A stretch of DNA of 64,000 nucleotides from Sulfobacillus thermosulfidooxidans (GTDB lineage Bacteria; Bacillota; Sulfobacillia; Sulfobacillales; Sulfobacillaceae). This document shows positions 8,105 to 16,770 of this stretch, piece after piece. Made by a program: the position numbers and the translations under genes. The notes under the pieces are model-generated. The model searched no databases. It was not told where the DNA came from and saw only the letters and a list, made by a program, of their open reading frames with translations. Positions within the stretch are counted from its first letter, which is position 1. Every line of letters begins with the position of its first letter. The stretch is taken from positions 186,001 through 250,000 of the forward strand of contig NZ_LGRO01000002.1 in the NCBI RefSeq assembly GCF_001280565.1, given 5' to 3'.

Positions 8105-8186
8105 TTGCCAAATTTTGTACCAGCGCCATGTCCTATGCGAAACCGAAACATGGGAATTAAAGTCATGCGCCCATAGGAATAAAGTG

Positions 8187-8202
8187 GAACTCTCCAGAGT
8201 TC
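8187..8202. terminator. Weak hairpin between convergent arsR-like and lysR-like genes
   Basis: GAACTC and GAGTTC pair around a 4-nt loop, with TTT after it on the plus strand and a T-rich stretch a few bases later on the minus strand. The position between convergent genes fits a shared terminator, but the stem is short. Confidence 0.4.
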
Positions 8203-8203
8203 T

Positions 8204-9100
8204 TTAACCCCGCGGAAATCTTCGGGCTTGGGTAATAAAGGTCTGGGCAATCGCACGCACCGCACTCGTCATGGTTTCGAGAGGCCGATAGATTAGAGCG
8301 AGCTGTCTAAAGGCTGCCGGATTTAAATGCCGCACCACAATTTGTCCGACGTCTGCATAGACTCTAGCGGCTTGATTGGGGACAATCGAAATCCCTAATC
8401 CAGCCGCAACAAACCCAATTACAGTGGCTATGCTCGTCGCTTGAAAAATTAGGCGAGGTTGAATGCCGTTTTCGTGGAACAACGCTAATACATGACGTTG
8501 AAGTCCTGTCCCCACATCAAGTCCAATAAAAGGTAATCCATCAAGCTGCTTAATGGTTATCGCTTCTTCCTGAACGGAAGATGAGGGATTATCGATCAAC
8601 ACCAGCTCTTCTCGCCATAATGGGGCCACTTGCAAGTCCGTGTACATCAGAGGCAATGTGACCACCGCCAGATCTAAATCCCCATGGCGCACTTTTTCCA
8701 CTAAATCCATAGACCGTCCTTCTGTAACCATCAGATGCACATCAGGATAGCGCGTCATCAAACTGCGATACACAAATGGAAAGTGTGCCGCAGACGCCGT
8801 TTGAATGATGCCTAGACGCACTTCTCCATGAACCGTACGAATGTCGACTAAATCATCCCCTATCGACGCCGTTTGCTGCAGAATAACCCGGGCTCTATCC
8901 ACCACGATCTGCCCCTCTGGACGGACGGTAATTCCCCGGGCACTCCGGTCAACAAGACGGTAGCCCAACAAATCTTCCAAAAGCTTTAACTGATGGGTGA
9001 CGGTCGGCTGCGTCACATCTAGCGCAACGGCTGCCGCGGAAATCGAACCGTGATCAGCTACAGCCACTAAACATGCTAATTGTTTTAGAGTAATTTCCAT
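8204..9100 (-). CDS. LysR-family transcriptional regulator
   Basis: A LysR-type regulator of 298 residues. The N-terminal winged helix (residues 1-60) has SISAAAVALDVTQPTVTHQLKLLE. The C-terminal co-inducer domain starts near residue 90 with VRLGIIQT. The ATG at 9100 fits the family length of about 300. It is divergent from a DHA2 drug exporter whose start is 133 bp away, the classical layout for a LysR protein that activates its neighbour. The effector cannot be told from sequence. Confidence 0.92.
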   Translation of the reverse strand: MEITLKQLACLVAVADHGSISAAAVALDVTQPTVTHQLKLLEDLLGYRLVDRSARGITVRPEGQIVVDRARVILQQTASIGDDLVDIRTVHGEVRLGIIQTASAAHFPFVYRSLMTRYPDVHLMVTEGRSMDLVEKVRHGDLDLAVVTLPLMYTDLQVAPLWREELVLIDNPSSSVQEEAITIKQLDGLPFIGLDVGTGLQRHVLALFHENGIQPRLIFQATSIATVIGFVAAGLGISIVPNQAARVYADVGQIVVRHLNPAAFRQLALIYRPLETMTSAVRAIAQTFITQARRFPRG

Positions 9101-9151
9101 CGGTATGTCCCATAAATTATTTTTATACCTATCTATACAGAAAAATGCCTT

Positions 9152-9172
9152 GGACGTCTAGATGGGGACGTC
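9152..9172. promoter_or_regulatory. Paired GGACGTC repeats in the LysR/exporter intergenic region
   Basis: GGACGTC occurs at 9152-9158 and 9166-9172, with starts 14 bp apart. Each contains the palindrome GACGTC. They lie between the divergent LysR gene and the exporter gene and could be operator half-sites. Two copies only, so the evidence is limited. Confidence 0.35.
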
Positions 9173-9233
9173 TTTAATTAATGCTATCGAGACATAACAC
9201 GTTCGGTAAATTTGCAAAATGGGAAGTGAGACA

Positions 9234-10703
9234 ATGACAACAGGCGCCGCTCTCCCTGCCCACTACAAATGGTGGGCCCTGTCTGCCACAAGCCTTGGCA
9301 TGTTTATGGCCATGTTAAATGGCACGACGCTTCTGGTCGCGTTACCAACCCTTATCCGCGTGCTTCATATGTCGTCATTATTGGCCATTTGGGTTATGTT
9401 GGCTTATATGGTAACACAGACCGTATTAGTTCTTACCGTCGGCCGGTTTTCGGATATGTACGGACGTAAACGGTGGTATGTGGCGGGATTTGCATTATTT
9501 ACGGTCGCCAGTTTGGCCGCAGGCTTTTCACCTAATGGGCAAACATTGTTGATAATCCGTGCCCTCCAAGCGGTGGGTGGATCACTGGTCATGGGCAATT
9601 CCACAGCGATTGTCGCAGACGCCTTTCCCCGCCAACAACTGGGGCTGGCACTGGGCATTAACAGCATTGTAATTGCGCTTGGCCAAATAGCCGGGCCTGT
9701 GTTAGGGGGTTTACTGGTAACATGGTTCAGTTGGCACTGGGTATTTTGGTTCAATGTACCCATTGGAGTTATCGGTACGCTCTGGGCAGCTTACCAACTC
9801 CATGATCTAACGCCTGCTGCTCGCCATCAGCGCATTGACTATTGGGGGAACTTCACCTACATGCTAAGCTTGTTGGGAATTTTAATTGCGATTACTTGGG
9901 GTGGGCTCAGAGGCTGGCAATCCCCGGTGGTCTATACCGGACTGGCAACGGCCGGGGTAGGCTTCTACGTCTTTTTACGGTGGGAAAAGGTGGTGACAGA
10001 CCCCTTATTAAAACTCGGCTTGTTTCACATCCGGGCTTTTGCTATGGGTAACTTGTCAAACTTTTTTATCGCCATGGGACGCGGTGCTATCGTGTTGCTC
10101 TTTATCTTTTACTTCCAAGGCACACGGGGGGAAAACGCGCTACAAGCAGGTATCTCAGTCATTCCTATGGCGATCGCCATGGGATTGACTGCACCGGTAT
10201 CGGGATGGTTATCAGACCGCATGGGAGCCCGGGTACTCGCCACCTTAGGCGCGGTGATTATGGCTATCAGCCTTATGGGTTTTGCTCTGACCATTTCCTT
10301 ATCCACACCCTATGTGATTATCGCTTTGTGGCTCACGATCGCTGGAGTGGGTAATGGCCTGTTTAATTCGCCGAATACAAGCGCCATCATGGGCACGGTA
10401 GCGCCGGAAGAGCGAGGGATTGCCGCGGGCACACGCACCATGTTACTGAACACAGGCAATGTCTTTTCGGTCGGAATGGTGCTAGCATTGGTCGCAGCAA
10501 CGGTTCCCCCGTCCATTATGTTAGCCATTTTCGCGGGCCAACCCACGGCTGTCAATACCCAAGGACTCGTTCACTTTGTGCACGGCTTAAACTGGGCCTT
10601 TGTGTTTATGGCCTTCATGGCTCTCATATCAGCATTCCTTTCGTTCCTGCGCGGTCAACACGCGCCGGTCTTAGTCGAACAATCGCAGAGCGCAGTTCGC
10701 TAA
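9234..10703 (+). CDS. MFS multidrug exporter, DHA2 (14-TM) family
   Basis: About 489 residues in 14 hydrophobic segments. Motif A appears as GRFSDMYGRKR after TM2. The TM5 antiporter motif C region is GQIAGPVLGGLLVTW, typical of proton-coupled drug exporters of the EmrB/QacA group. I chose ATG 9234 because GGAAGTGAG lies just upstream; the ATG at 9219 has no ribosome binding site. It is likely controlled by the divergent LysR protein. The substrate is unknown. Confidence 0.9.
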   Translation: MTTGAALPAHYKWWALSATSLGMFMAMLNGTTLLVALPTLIRVLHMSSLLAIWVMLAYMVTQTVLVLTVGRFSDMYGRKRWYVAGFALFTVASLAAGFSPNGQTLLIIRALQAVGGSLVMGNSTAIVADAFPRQQLGLALGINSIVIALGQIAGPVLGGLLVTWFSWHWVFWFNVPIGVIGTLWAAYQLHDLTPAARHQRIDYWGNFTYMLSLLGILIAITWGGLRGWQSPVVYTGLATAGVGFYVFLRWEKVVTDPLLKLGLFHIRAFAMGNLSNFFIAMGRGAIVLLFIFYFQGTRGENALQAGISVIPMAIAMGLTAPVSGWLSDRMGARVLATLGAVIMAISLMGFALTISLSTPYVIIALWLTIAGVGNGLFNSPNTSAIMGTVAPEERGIAAGTRTMLLNTGNVFSVGMVLALVAATVPPSIMLAIFAGQPTAVNTQGLVHFVHGLNWAFVFMAFMALISAFLSFLRGQHAPVLVEQSQSAVR

Positions 10704-10704
10704 T

Positions 10705-10754
10705 ATTCCCTAGCATCCAGAGCAGATTTTATTAAGTCACTGGGTGCTGGGAAT
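10705..10754. terminator. Imperfect hairpin after the DHA2 exporter
   Basis: ATTCCC-AGCA-CCAG and CTGG-TGCT-GGAAT arms of about 15 bp with two mismatches enclose a 19-nt loop and are followed by CTTTT. It lies between the exporter and the convergent SPFH gene, so it may serve both strands. Confidence 0.5.
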
Positions 10755-10775
10755 CTTTTGACGTCCGTTTAACGG

Positions 10776-11750
10776 TTAATCAGATGTTCCTGAACTCGAG
10801 GTTTTTAAAGTGTCAATTAATCCAGCCAAACCGGTAATCTCTCCTGGCAATACCAACTTGGTAGATTGGGACTGGCCAACGGCAGTTAACGTTTCTAATG
10901 ATTTGAGTTGTAAAATTGCTTGGATTTTTTCGGGATGCCATTTGTGTGCGTCGTCTTCTGCTAATCCCAAGATGGCCCGGTTCACCACCTGCGTCGCTTC
11001 GGCTTGAGCTTCCGCTAATTTGCGAATAGCGATGGCTTCGGCTTCGGCCTCTAAAATACGAGCCTGTTTGGCCGCGTCAGCACGTAAAATCATCGCTTTC
11101 TGTTCGCCTTCCGCTTGCATAATGGCGGCTTGCCGTGCGCCCTCGGCTTGCAAAATGCTGGCCTCTTTTTGTCCTTGGGCCTGTTCAATTGCCGCCAATT
11201 TGTTGGCATCGGCCTTTTTCTGGGCTTCCATCGCCTTTTGCATTTCATCCGTCAAGTCAACTTGGCGAATGGAGGCTTGTACGATGCGAATTCCCCATGG
11301 ACCCGTTAATTCGTCGAGCTCATTACGCAAGGCCGCATTAATTTGCTCGCGGTGGGTCATCACTTCGGCCAATTTGCGTTGCCCGACTTCTGACCGTAAG
11401 GTGGATGAGACAATATTTTTGATAGCTAATTCGGGATTTTGAATTTCATACAAATAGCTTTTCGCATCGACGACTTGATATAAAAAATAGGCATCAATCA
11501 CTGGGCTAACATTGTCGGCGGTAATTACGGGTTCCGGAGATAATGCCACCGTCACGGATTTGGTACTGACAAATTTTAAATTGTCTACTAGAGGCAACTT
11601 AATCACGAGGCCTGGCGGGGCTTCATGATGAAAGCGCCCCAAGCGTTCAATAACTCCTACAGAACCTTGGGGTACAATTCGTAACGTGGAGCGCAGAGCC
11701 AAAATAATTAGGCCAATGACAATAATGGCTTCAACAAGTAATTCTAACAT
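10776..11750 (-). CDS. SPFH/Band 7 membrane protein (QmcA/stomatin-like)
   Basis: A 324-residue protein with an N-terminal TM anchor (about residues 5-25), then the SPFH core (VPQGSVGVIERLGRFHHEAPPG near 28-49). A long helical region follows, rich in Ala, Glu and Gln (QKKADANKLAAIEQAQGQKE and similar repeats, about 180-260), typical of oligomerising stomatin/QmcA proteins. These scaffold membrane microdomains and quality-control proteases. An NfeD-like partner is encoded 13 bp upstream, a pairing conserved in bacteria. Confidence 0.93.
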   Translation of the reverse strand: MLELLVEAIIVIGLIILALRSTLRIVPQGSVGVIERLGRFHHEAPPGLVIKLPLVDNLKFVSTKSVTVALSPEPVITADNVSPVIDAYFLYQVVDAKSYLYEIQNPELAIKNIVSSTLRSEVGQRKLAEVMTHREQINAALRNELDELTGPWGIRIVQASIRQVDLTDEMQKAMEAQKKADANKLAAIEQAQGQKEASILQAEGARQAAIMQAEGEQKAMILRADAAKQARILEAEAEAIAIRKLAEAQAEATQVVNRAILGLAEDDAHKWHPEKIQAILQLKSLETLTAVGQSQSTKLVLPGEITGLAGLIDTLKTSSSGTSD

Positions 11751-11763
11751 GGCTCATGCCCCC

Positions 11764-11979
11764 TTAGCCTTGGTCCGCTACCACAATGAGCGTGATTTGA
11801 TCGCGTGCACTCACCCAAATTTTGCTCCCCGCGGGAATCGGTTCGGGATTATCCGTCACTGCAGACCATTGTTGCCCATTCACTTTCACAATGCCCATCC
11901 CTATTCGGTCTGGAGGGATCACCGTGATGGCGATCCCAACTGAGCCGATTAAGCGATCAATGGAGGAACGATATCTCAT
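11764..11979 (-). CDS. Short NfeD-like OB-fold protein
   Basis: About 71 residues matching only the C-terminal OB-fold domain of NfeD: LIGSVGIAITVIPPDRIGMG, then a five-strand pattern ending SARDQITLIVVAD. The membrane and ClpP-like domains of long NfeD proteins are absent; short forms are normally paired with SPFH proteins, as here. I chose ATG 11979, which follows GGGTGAGG closely; a TTG at 12003 is the alternative. Confidence 0.8.
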   Translation of the reverse strand: MRYRSSIDRLIGSVGIAITVIPPDRIGMGIVKVNGQQWSAVTDNPEPIPAGSKIWVSARDQITLIVVADQG

Positions 11980-12046
11980 AGTCCTCACCCATACCCGCCA
12001 CAATCTCTGCTGTCTTCATTCATCATAGAAGCCCTTCACGCGATTG

Positions 12047-13843
12047 TCATTGGTGTTGCCGAAAAAATTCCGCTATTTTGCGATAGACGGCAATTTCATT
12101 CGCCTTTTTACTAAATCCATGTCCTTCGTCCTCTAAAACCATATACTCAACATCACGCCCGCGTGCCCGCAATGCTTCGACCAACTGATCGGACTCCTGT
12201 TTCACAACACGGGGATCGTTGGCGCCTTGAATTACTAACATGGGACGGGTCATAGCATCCAAATAGGTAATGGGCGAATCTTCCCGGAACTTTTCCGCTT
12301 GAGTCACAGGATTGCCTAAAAATTTGTCCATGACCGGTTTCCACGATTCCGGCACCGAATCATGAAAGGTAAACAAGTTGGAGGGGCCAAAAATATCGAC
12401 GACGGCTTTGAAATATTCAGGATGTCGTCCATGGAGCAACAAGCTCATATAACCGCCATAGCTACCCCCCATTAAAAACAACTTGTCTTTTTGAGCCATA
12501 TTCATGCGGAAAAGCCATTCGATTCCCGACACCATGTCTTTTCGGGGTCCCTCGCCCCAGTCGCCCTCCACTAATGTCGTGAATGTTTTCCCGTAACCCG
12601 TACTGCCGCGGAAGTTGGGAGCAAAAAATTGATAACCTTCATGGACAAAATATTGGACAATGCTCCGAAATTGGCGACGTTCGGCGTATTGCGGCCCGCC
12701 ATGCGGCCAAATGATCGTGTAACCGTTCCGGCGCGCCGCAGGAGGAGAAAACCACAGGGCCTCGATGATGGTTCCATCGAATGATGGATAGTGCACAACC
12801 TCGGCATGCACTGCAGTACGTGGATCAATGCCCATGGAGCGGTTATCGGTTATAGGTGTCCACAGAGTGTCGGGAGTATAACGAAACAGATTATTTGGCA
12901 TAATCTCGGACTGCCCTAGAACATATACCGTTCCCGAGCGTGCCACCGTCCAACTCGTGACCAGGCTTACAGGCAAATCAATCGGCTGTAAAGTTGGGTT
13001 GCTCACTGTCAGATCCATTACATAAAATCGGTCTTCCACTCCGGCATGAGCCAGAACATAAAGACGTTTACGCTCTTTATCCCATTTTAAGTCTGCTAAA
13101 TCTTGTCCTTCGATATGTGCCACAGGTTTAAACTGCTGCGTTGCGATATCATATTCAGCCAGATAGCTAAATTCTGCATCGTAATTGGTCGTCACATACA
13201 GATGGGTCTCGTCAATAAACTCGGCTCCATAAACAACATGGGGAGTTTGGGGACTGGGCACAATTGCGTGCCATACCCCTTCTTGCACAACAAATCCTGC
13301 GATAAAGGTATTTGCAAATAATTTCAATACGACCAATACCCGCTCGTCCGGAGAAACTTGGGCAATATAGGTGGGTCCTCCTTCGCCCTTCACAAGCAAT
13401 TCTTCCTGGCCGGTTTCTAAGTCAAGCCGATAATTATTGAAAAAAGAGGGATTCTCCCTGTCGGACGCATAATATAGACGATTACCGTCCTCGGATACAT
13501 GCAAGATCAGTTGCTTGTGGGATGGTGCTTCGCGAAGAATTTTCGCGGTTCCGCCTTGGGGCGGTAACAAATACATTTGCGTATTTTCATCGCCATCATG
13601 ATCGGCGCTAAACAAAATATACCGGCCAGCGGGATCATAATGCACATCATGCACCATTTGACCCACATGGCTTAATTGATAAGGGTAATGAATTCCAGTC
13701 TTTATCCCCCAGACATCAAAGGTCCCCCCAAGGTTTGTCGCAAGCGCAATAGACTCTTCATCGTCACTCACGCTAAACGCTGTAATATTCGCGTAACGAA
13801 AAAAATCTTCAATATCGGGTGGCCCAAATTCCCATTCACTCAT
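12047..13843 (-). CDS. S9-family serine peptidase (acylaminoacyl-peptidase/POP type)
   Basis: A 598-residue protein: an N-terminal beta-propeller (about 1-330, repeats such as SPDERVLVV) and a C-terminal alpha/beta-hydrolase domain. The nucleophile motif is GGSYGGYMSLL; Asp lies in ANDPRVVKQ and His in DEGHGFSK, so the triad is complete. There is no signal peptide, suggesting cytosolic oligopeptide or acyl-peptide hydrolysis. ATG 13843 has GAGGAGA about 11 bp upstream. A second, distantly related S9 peptidase is encoded at 35986-37992. Confidence 0.92.
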   Translation of the reverse strand: MSEWEFGPPDIEDFFRYANITAFSVSDDEESIALATNLGGTFDVWGIKTGIHYPYQLSHVGQMVHDVHYDPAGRYILFSADHDGDENTQMYLLPPQGGTAKILREAPSHKQLILHVSEDGNRLYYASDRENPSFFNNYRLDLETGQEELLVKGEGGPTYIAQVSPDERVLVVLKLFANTFIAGFVVQEGVWHAIVPSPQTPHVVYGAEFIDETHLYVTTNYDAEFSYLAEYDIATQQFKPVAHIEGQDLADLKWDKERKRLYVLAHAGVEDRFYVMDLTVSNPTLQPIDLPVSLVTSWTVARSGTVYVLGQSEIMPNNLFRYTPDTLWTPITDNRSMGIDPRTAVHAEVVHYPSFDGTIIEALWFSPPAARRNGYTIIWPHGGPQYAERRQFRSIVQYFVHEGYQFFAPNFRGSTGYGKTFTTLVEGDWGEGPRKDMVSGIEWLFRMNMAQKDKLFLMGGSYGGYMSLLLHGRHPEYFKAVVDIFGPSNLFTFHDSVPESWKPVMDKFLGNPVTQAEKFREDSPITYLDAMTRPMLVIQGANDPRVVKQESDQLVEALRARGRDVEYMVLEDEGHGFSKKANEIAVYRKIAEFFRQHQ

Positions 13844-13948
13844 ATTATGTGAAATCTCCTCTCGCCACAGAATCCATTTTAATTAATCACATCAAGCTTA
13901 ATTGCATCATGACATCGTTACAGAGCCTTGTAAAGGAGAAGAACGACG

Positions 13949-14083
13949 GTGACCAGAGATGATGAATGCCGTGACATTTTTTCGGCGAGAAAAACTCGAA
14001 ACGGCAAAAAATTTGGCCATATGGGCATGAGGCTAATTAACCCTCCCGAAAAATGGATGACGACCAGCGTGAAAATGCTCTAG
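13949..14083 (+). CDS. Possible 44-codon small ORF, unrecognised
   Basis: In the 332-bp gap upstream of the S9 peptidase, AAAGGAG is followed after about 10 bp by GTG 13949 and 44 open codons to TAG. The peptide is basic and soluble (begins VTRDDECRD, ends TTSVKML) with no known motif. The good ribosome binding site is the only positive evidence; the rest of the gap holds nothing I recognise. Confidence 0.3.
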   Translation: MTRDDECRDIFSARKTRNGKKFGHMGMRLINPPEKWMTTSVKML

Positions 14084-14110
14084 CCAGGATAATCCACATC
14101 TTATTAAGAA

Positions 14111-14147
14111 ATACCAGAAGCCCCAAACATCAAGGGGCTCCTGGTAT
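14111..14147 (-). terminator. Terminator for the 14176-14469 gene
   Basis: Arms ATACCAG-AGCCCC (14111-14124) and GGGGCT-CTGGTAT (14134-14147) form a near-perfect 14-bp stem with a 9-nt loop. On the minus strand TTTCTT follows. Confidence 0.75.
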
Positions 14148-14175
14148 CAAAGGAACTATTTAGGAGAAATTGCAG

Positions 14176-14469
14176 TTACGAGGAGCTGTTATGACGTTCC
14201 ATTTTGCGACGAGGCCGGGGCGCCATTTTATGTCCACGCTTGCCCCCGCGTATTACAGCCCAGTGGGGTGGAATCGTTCCAGAATTTGTCTCCGATGGCG
14301 GCTGAAGCCATTTAGGATATTCTTCCCCGTAGGCGACCTCTTTAGGAAACTCCTTACCCAACCATTTGACCATCCACCAACCAAAGCCAATAAATAAACC
14401 GGTTGGAATGAGAATCCAGAGGGCATCGAGAACGGAGACCCCAACTGCGTCCAATACTAGTGTGTCCAT
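14176..14469 (-). CDS. Small single-TM protein of unknown function
   Basis: About 97 residues: one hydrophobic segment (about residues 14-35, DALWILIPTGLFIGFGWWMV), then a basic, Pro-rich tail ending in a cluster of Arg/Lys. I chose ATG 14469 because GGGAGTGGG lies just upstream; an in-frame start at 14562 would add 31 poorly supported residues. It is divergent from a thioredoxin-fold lipoprotein gene. The layout resembles small accessory subunits of oxidases, but nothing identifies it. Confidence 0.6.
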   Translation of the reverse strand: MDTLVLDAVGVSVLDALWILIPTGLFIGFGWWMVKWLGKEFPKEVAYGEEYPKWLQPPSETNSGTIPPHWAVIRGGKRGHKMAPRPRRKMERHNSSS

Positions 14470-14716
14470 GCCTACCCACTCCCACCGCCATTTTCCGAAT
14501 GTTACGCCAACAGATGATATGTTTCCTATTTTATAAGGGATTCCCGGGCTAATCAAGATCATCTAGGGAATTTGAACTAGAAAGCCTAAATTGGTGGATC
14601 TTCAGGGGTTCGTTGCGTTTAGATGCCAGCCGATGCCACCAAAACCCGTCATGGTGAAATTCCATGATACAATACAGCCAAAAGAATCTGCTGTGAAGGG
14701 AGTTCACCAAGCCACT

Positions 14717-15310
14717 ATGCCTCGTTATCGCAAAAAATTTTGGCTGCCTTTTGCCGCGTCCCTTTTCTTGCTATCAGGATGTGGAACGCAAATCAGCCAG
14801 CCCCCACACTATAAAGTATGGTCTGTAAAACACAATGAGTGGGAAACGACAACCTTTGTTGGTCCCCATGGTGGTATTGTCATTAGTATGGCTTCTTGGT
14901 GTAAATATTGTGCATGGGAAGCCAAATGGCAGGAACCTGCCTTATTCCAATGGGGCCGAACCCATCAGGTGGCGGTGACGCTTCTGGATATTTCTCCTCG
15001 CGGAGGGATTGGCATTGCCGGTCCCAAAACCAACGCGGCCGCCGGAACCGACGGTTCTGGGAATTACCTAGGATCAAACCCGGGACGCGTCAAAGCATTA
15101 AGCCACGTCCTCGATCAATATTCAACCATCTATCATGTGCCGCTGCAGGATCTAACAATCGATCCTACAGACAGCACGATCTTTGCGAAAAAAACCGACC
15201 TTTTGCCGACGATCTTTCTCCTCAACGCCCACGGCACGATTATCCATACTTTTACGGGGATCAATTCGGCCAGCCTTATTGAATCCGGCTTTGCACACGC
15301 CTCCTCTTAA
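14717..15310 (+). CDS. Thioredoxin-fold lipoprotein
   Basis: About 198 residues. A lipoprotein signal (basic RYRKKF, hydrophobic run, LLSGCG lipobox) places it on the outer face of the membrane. The thioredoxin-type redox motif ASWCKYCAW follows about 60 residues later, and a TFLLNA/TIIHTF region contains the cis-Pro-like LPTIFLLN. It is likely a TlpA/ResA-like thiol-disulfide protein for extracytoplasmic cysteines, perhaps for cytochrome or CuA maturation (inferred). The ATG at 14717 fits the signal peptide, though AAGGGAG is 14 bp upstream. Its end overlaps the convergent MFS gene by 4 bp. Confidence 0.75.
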   Translation: MPRYRKKFWLPFAASLFLLSGCGTQISQPPHYKVWSVKHNEWETTTFVGPHGGIVISMASWCKYCAWEAKWQEPALFQWGRTHQVAVTLLDISPRGGIGIAGPKTNAAAGTDGSGNYLGSNPGRVKALSHVLDQYSTIYHVPLQDLTIDPTDSTIFAKKTDLLPTIFLLNAHGTIIHTFTGINSASLIESGFAHASS

Positions 15311-16635
15311 CCCTTCTGGGCCAAGGAGGTGCGCACTTCGGGCCGATGCTCAGGAACCACCATGAACACGAGGGCACCGATCACAGAAGCAATGGCGACG
15401 ACTCCATACATTCCGGTGAAACCATGAACGACTTTGGCGGCGGTCAGCAAAATGGGGCCGGCGGCTAAACCGGTTGCCCGAAATACCGCCATTAACGATA
15501 AAGCTTCCCCCGCTTGATCGGTCTGGTAGAGATCTAAAGCCAAACGATTCAAAGGCGCTCCCATTGTAAAGGCTGTCCCTAATCCGAGTGCCATCATCGC
15601 GAGGATAAATCGGAAAAATGTTAAGTGTGGCCATGCCAAAAGCACACCTCCGACACCGGCCGCCACCAGCCCGACAGCTAAAATCTTTTTGGCTCCCATT
15701 CTGTCGACCATGATACCCCCGGCCCCTGCTAACAATGCACCCGTGAAGGCCGCTGGTAATAAGGCTAATCCGGATTGCAGCACAGAGAAATGCAAATCCG
15801 ACTGCACTAATGCGGGCACAAAGATAGCAGCCGACATGTCTAGTCCAATTAACGCGGCACCAATCATCATCGCGACACCGGCTTTATTCATTAAGGGTTT
15901 GGAATCCAAAAACGGCGTCTTGGCCACTTTTTGTCGCCAAATCATTAACCCAAAGAAAAACACGGCAAGAATGAGAAAAACGAGGCGGATAATGCCTTGG
16001 CCCATGATCACTAAGAGGATACTAGCTAACCCGGCACTAAAACTCGCCCCACCTACCCAATCCGGCAAGGCGCGAGCAACAACGGTCGAGGGCGGCGCGT
16101 TGCGCAGCATGGCTAAAACAATGAGCGCAATCGGTAAGTTAATGATAAATACCGCGGGCCATCCAAATACCTGCCCTAAAATGCCTCCTAGAGTTGGACC
16201 GATCACACTGGCCAAACCAAACACGGCCCCGAACATTCCTAGAGCCATGCCATGCTTTTCCGGTGGAAACTGCTTGAGCCCTTCAGCCTGCCCATTGGGA
16301 TAGACAGCTCCTGCGCCCGCCCCTTGCACAATCCGAGCAATCACAAACAGTGCAAATTCCCGGCTCAAGGCTGCCGTAATAGACGCCACAGCAAAAAGAA
16401 TGATCCCCCAGACGAATACCTTGCGGTGTCCTAGGCGGTCACCCAACGCCCCCGCTAACACGGTGGAGGCGATATACGCCACAGTATAGGCCGTAACGGT
16501 CCACGCGGCAATTTCCAAATTGACATGGAAGCTGCGGGCGATAACGGGAAACACCGGACCCAGCACATTCGTATCTAATGCTCCGATAAAGACCCCGAGT
16601 AAGTAAACGCCTAACACTTTATAGTTCGGTCGCAA
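15307..16635 (-). CDS. MFS transporter, drug-exporter-like
   Basis: About 442 residues in 12-14 hydrophobic segments. It has DTNVLGPVFPVIARSF in TM1, motif A GALGDRLGHRK after TM2, and GPTLGGILGQVFGWP for the TM5 antiporter motif. A multidrug or small-molecule exporter is likely. I chose TTG 16635 because GGGAGG lies 6 bp upstream; an upstream TTG at 16650 precedes that site. Convergent with the lipoprotein gene. Confidence 0.87.
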   Translation of the reverse strand: MRPNYKVLGVYLLGVFIGALDTNVLGPVFPVIARSFHVNLEIAAWTVTAYTVAYIASTVLAGALGDRLGHRKVFVWGIILFAVASITAALSREFALFVIARIVQGAGAGAVYPNGQAEGLKQFPPEKHGMALGMFGAVFGLASVIGPTLGGILGQVFGWPAVFIINLPIALIVLAMLRNAPPSTVVARALPDWVGGASFSAGLASILLVIMGQGIIRLVFLILAVFFFGLMIWRQKVAKTPFLDSKPLMNKAGVAMMIGAALIGLDMSAAIFVPALVQSDLHFSVLQSGLALLPAAFTGALLAGAGGIMVDRMGAKKILAVGLVAAGVGGVLLAWPHLTFFRFILAMMALGLGTAFTMGAPLNRLALDLYQTDQAGEALSLMAVFRATGLAAGPILLTAAKVVHGFTGMYGVVAIASVIGALVFMVVPEHRPEVRTSLAQKG

Positions 16636-16729
16636 TGTTCGCCCTCCCAACTCATTACACTACTGTCCACTATACCGCCTTACTTCCAGTTTTCCCACTT
16701 TAAAATTTTACTATCACTGGTAAAGACAA

Positions 16730-16757
16730 AACAGGCCACAACGACGGGTGGCCTGTT
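16730..16757 (-). terminator. Terminator of ctaB
   Basis: AACAGGCCAC (16730-16739) and GTGGCCTGTT (16748-16757) form a perfect 10-bp stem with an 8-nt loop. On the minus strand it is followed by TTGTCTTT. It begins 14 bp after the ctaB stop. Confidence 0.85.
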
Positions 16758-16770
16758 CGAAGGAAGGCAT

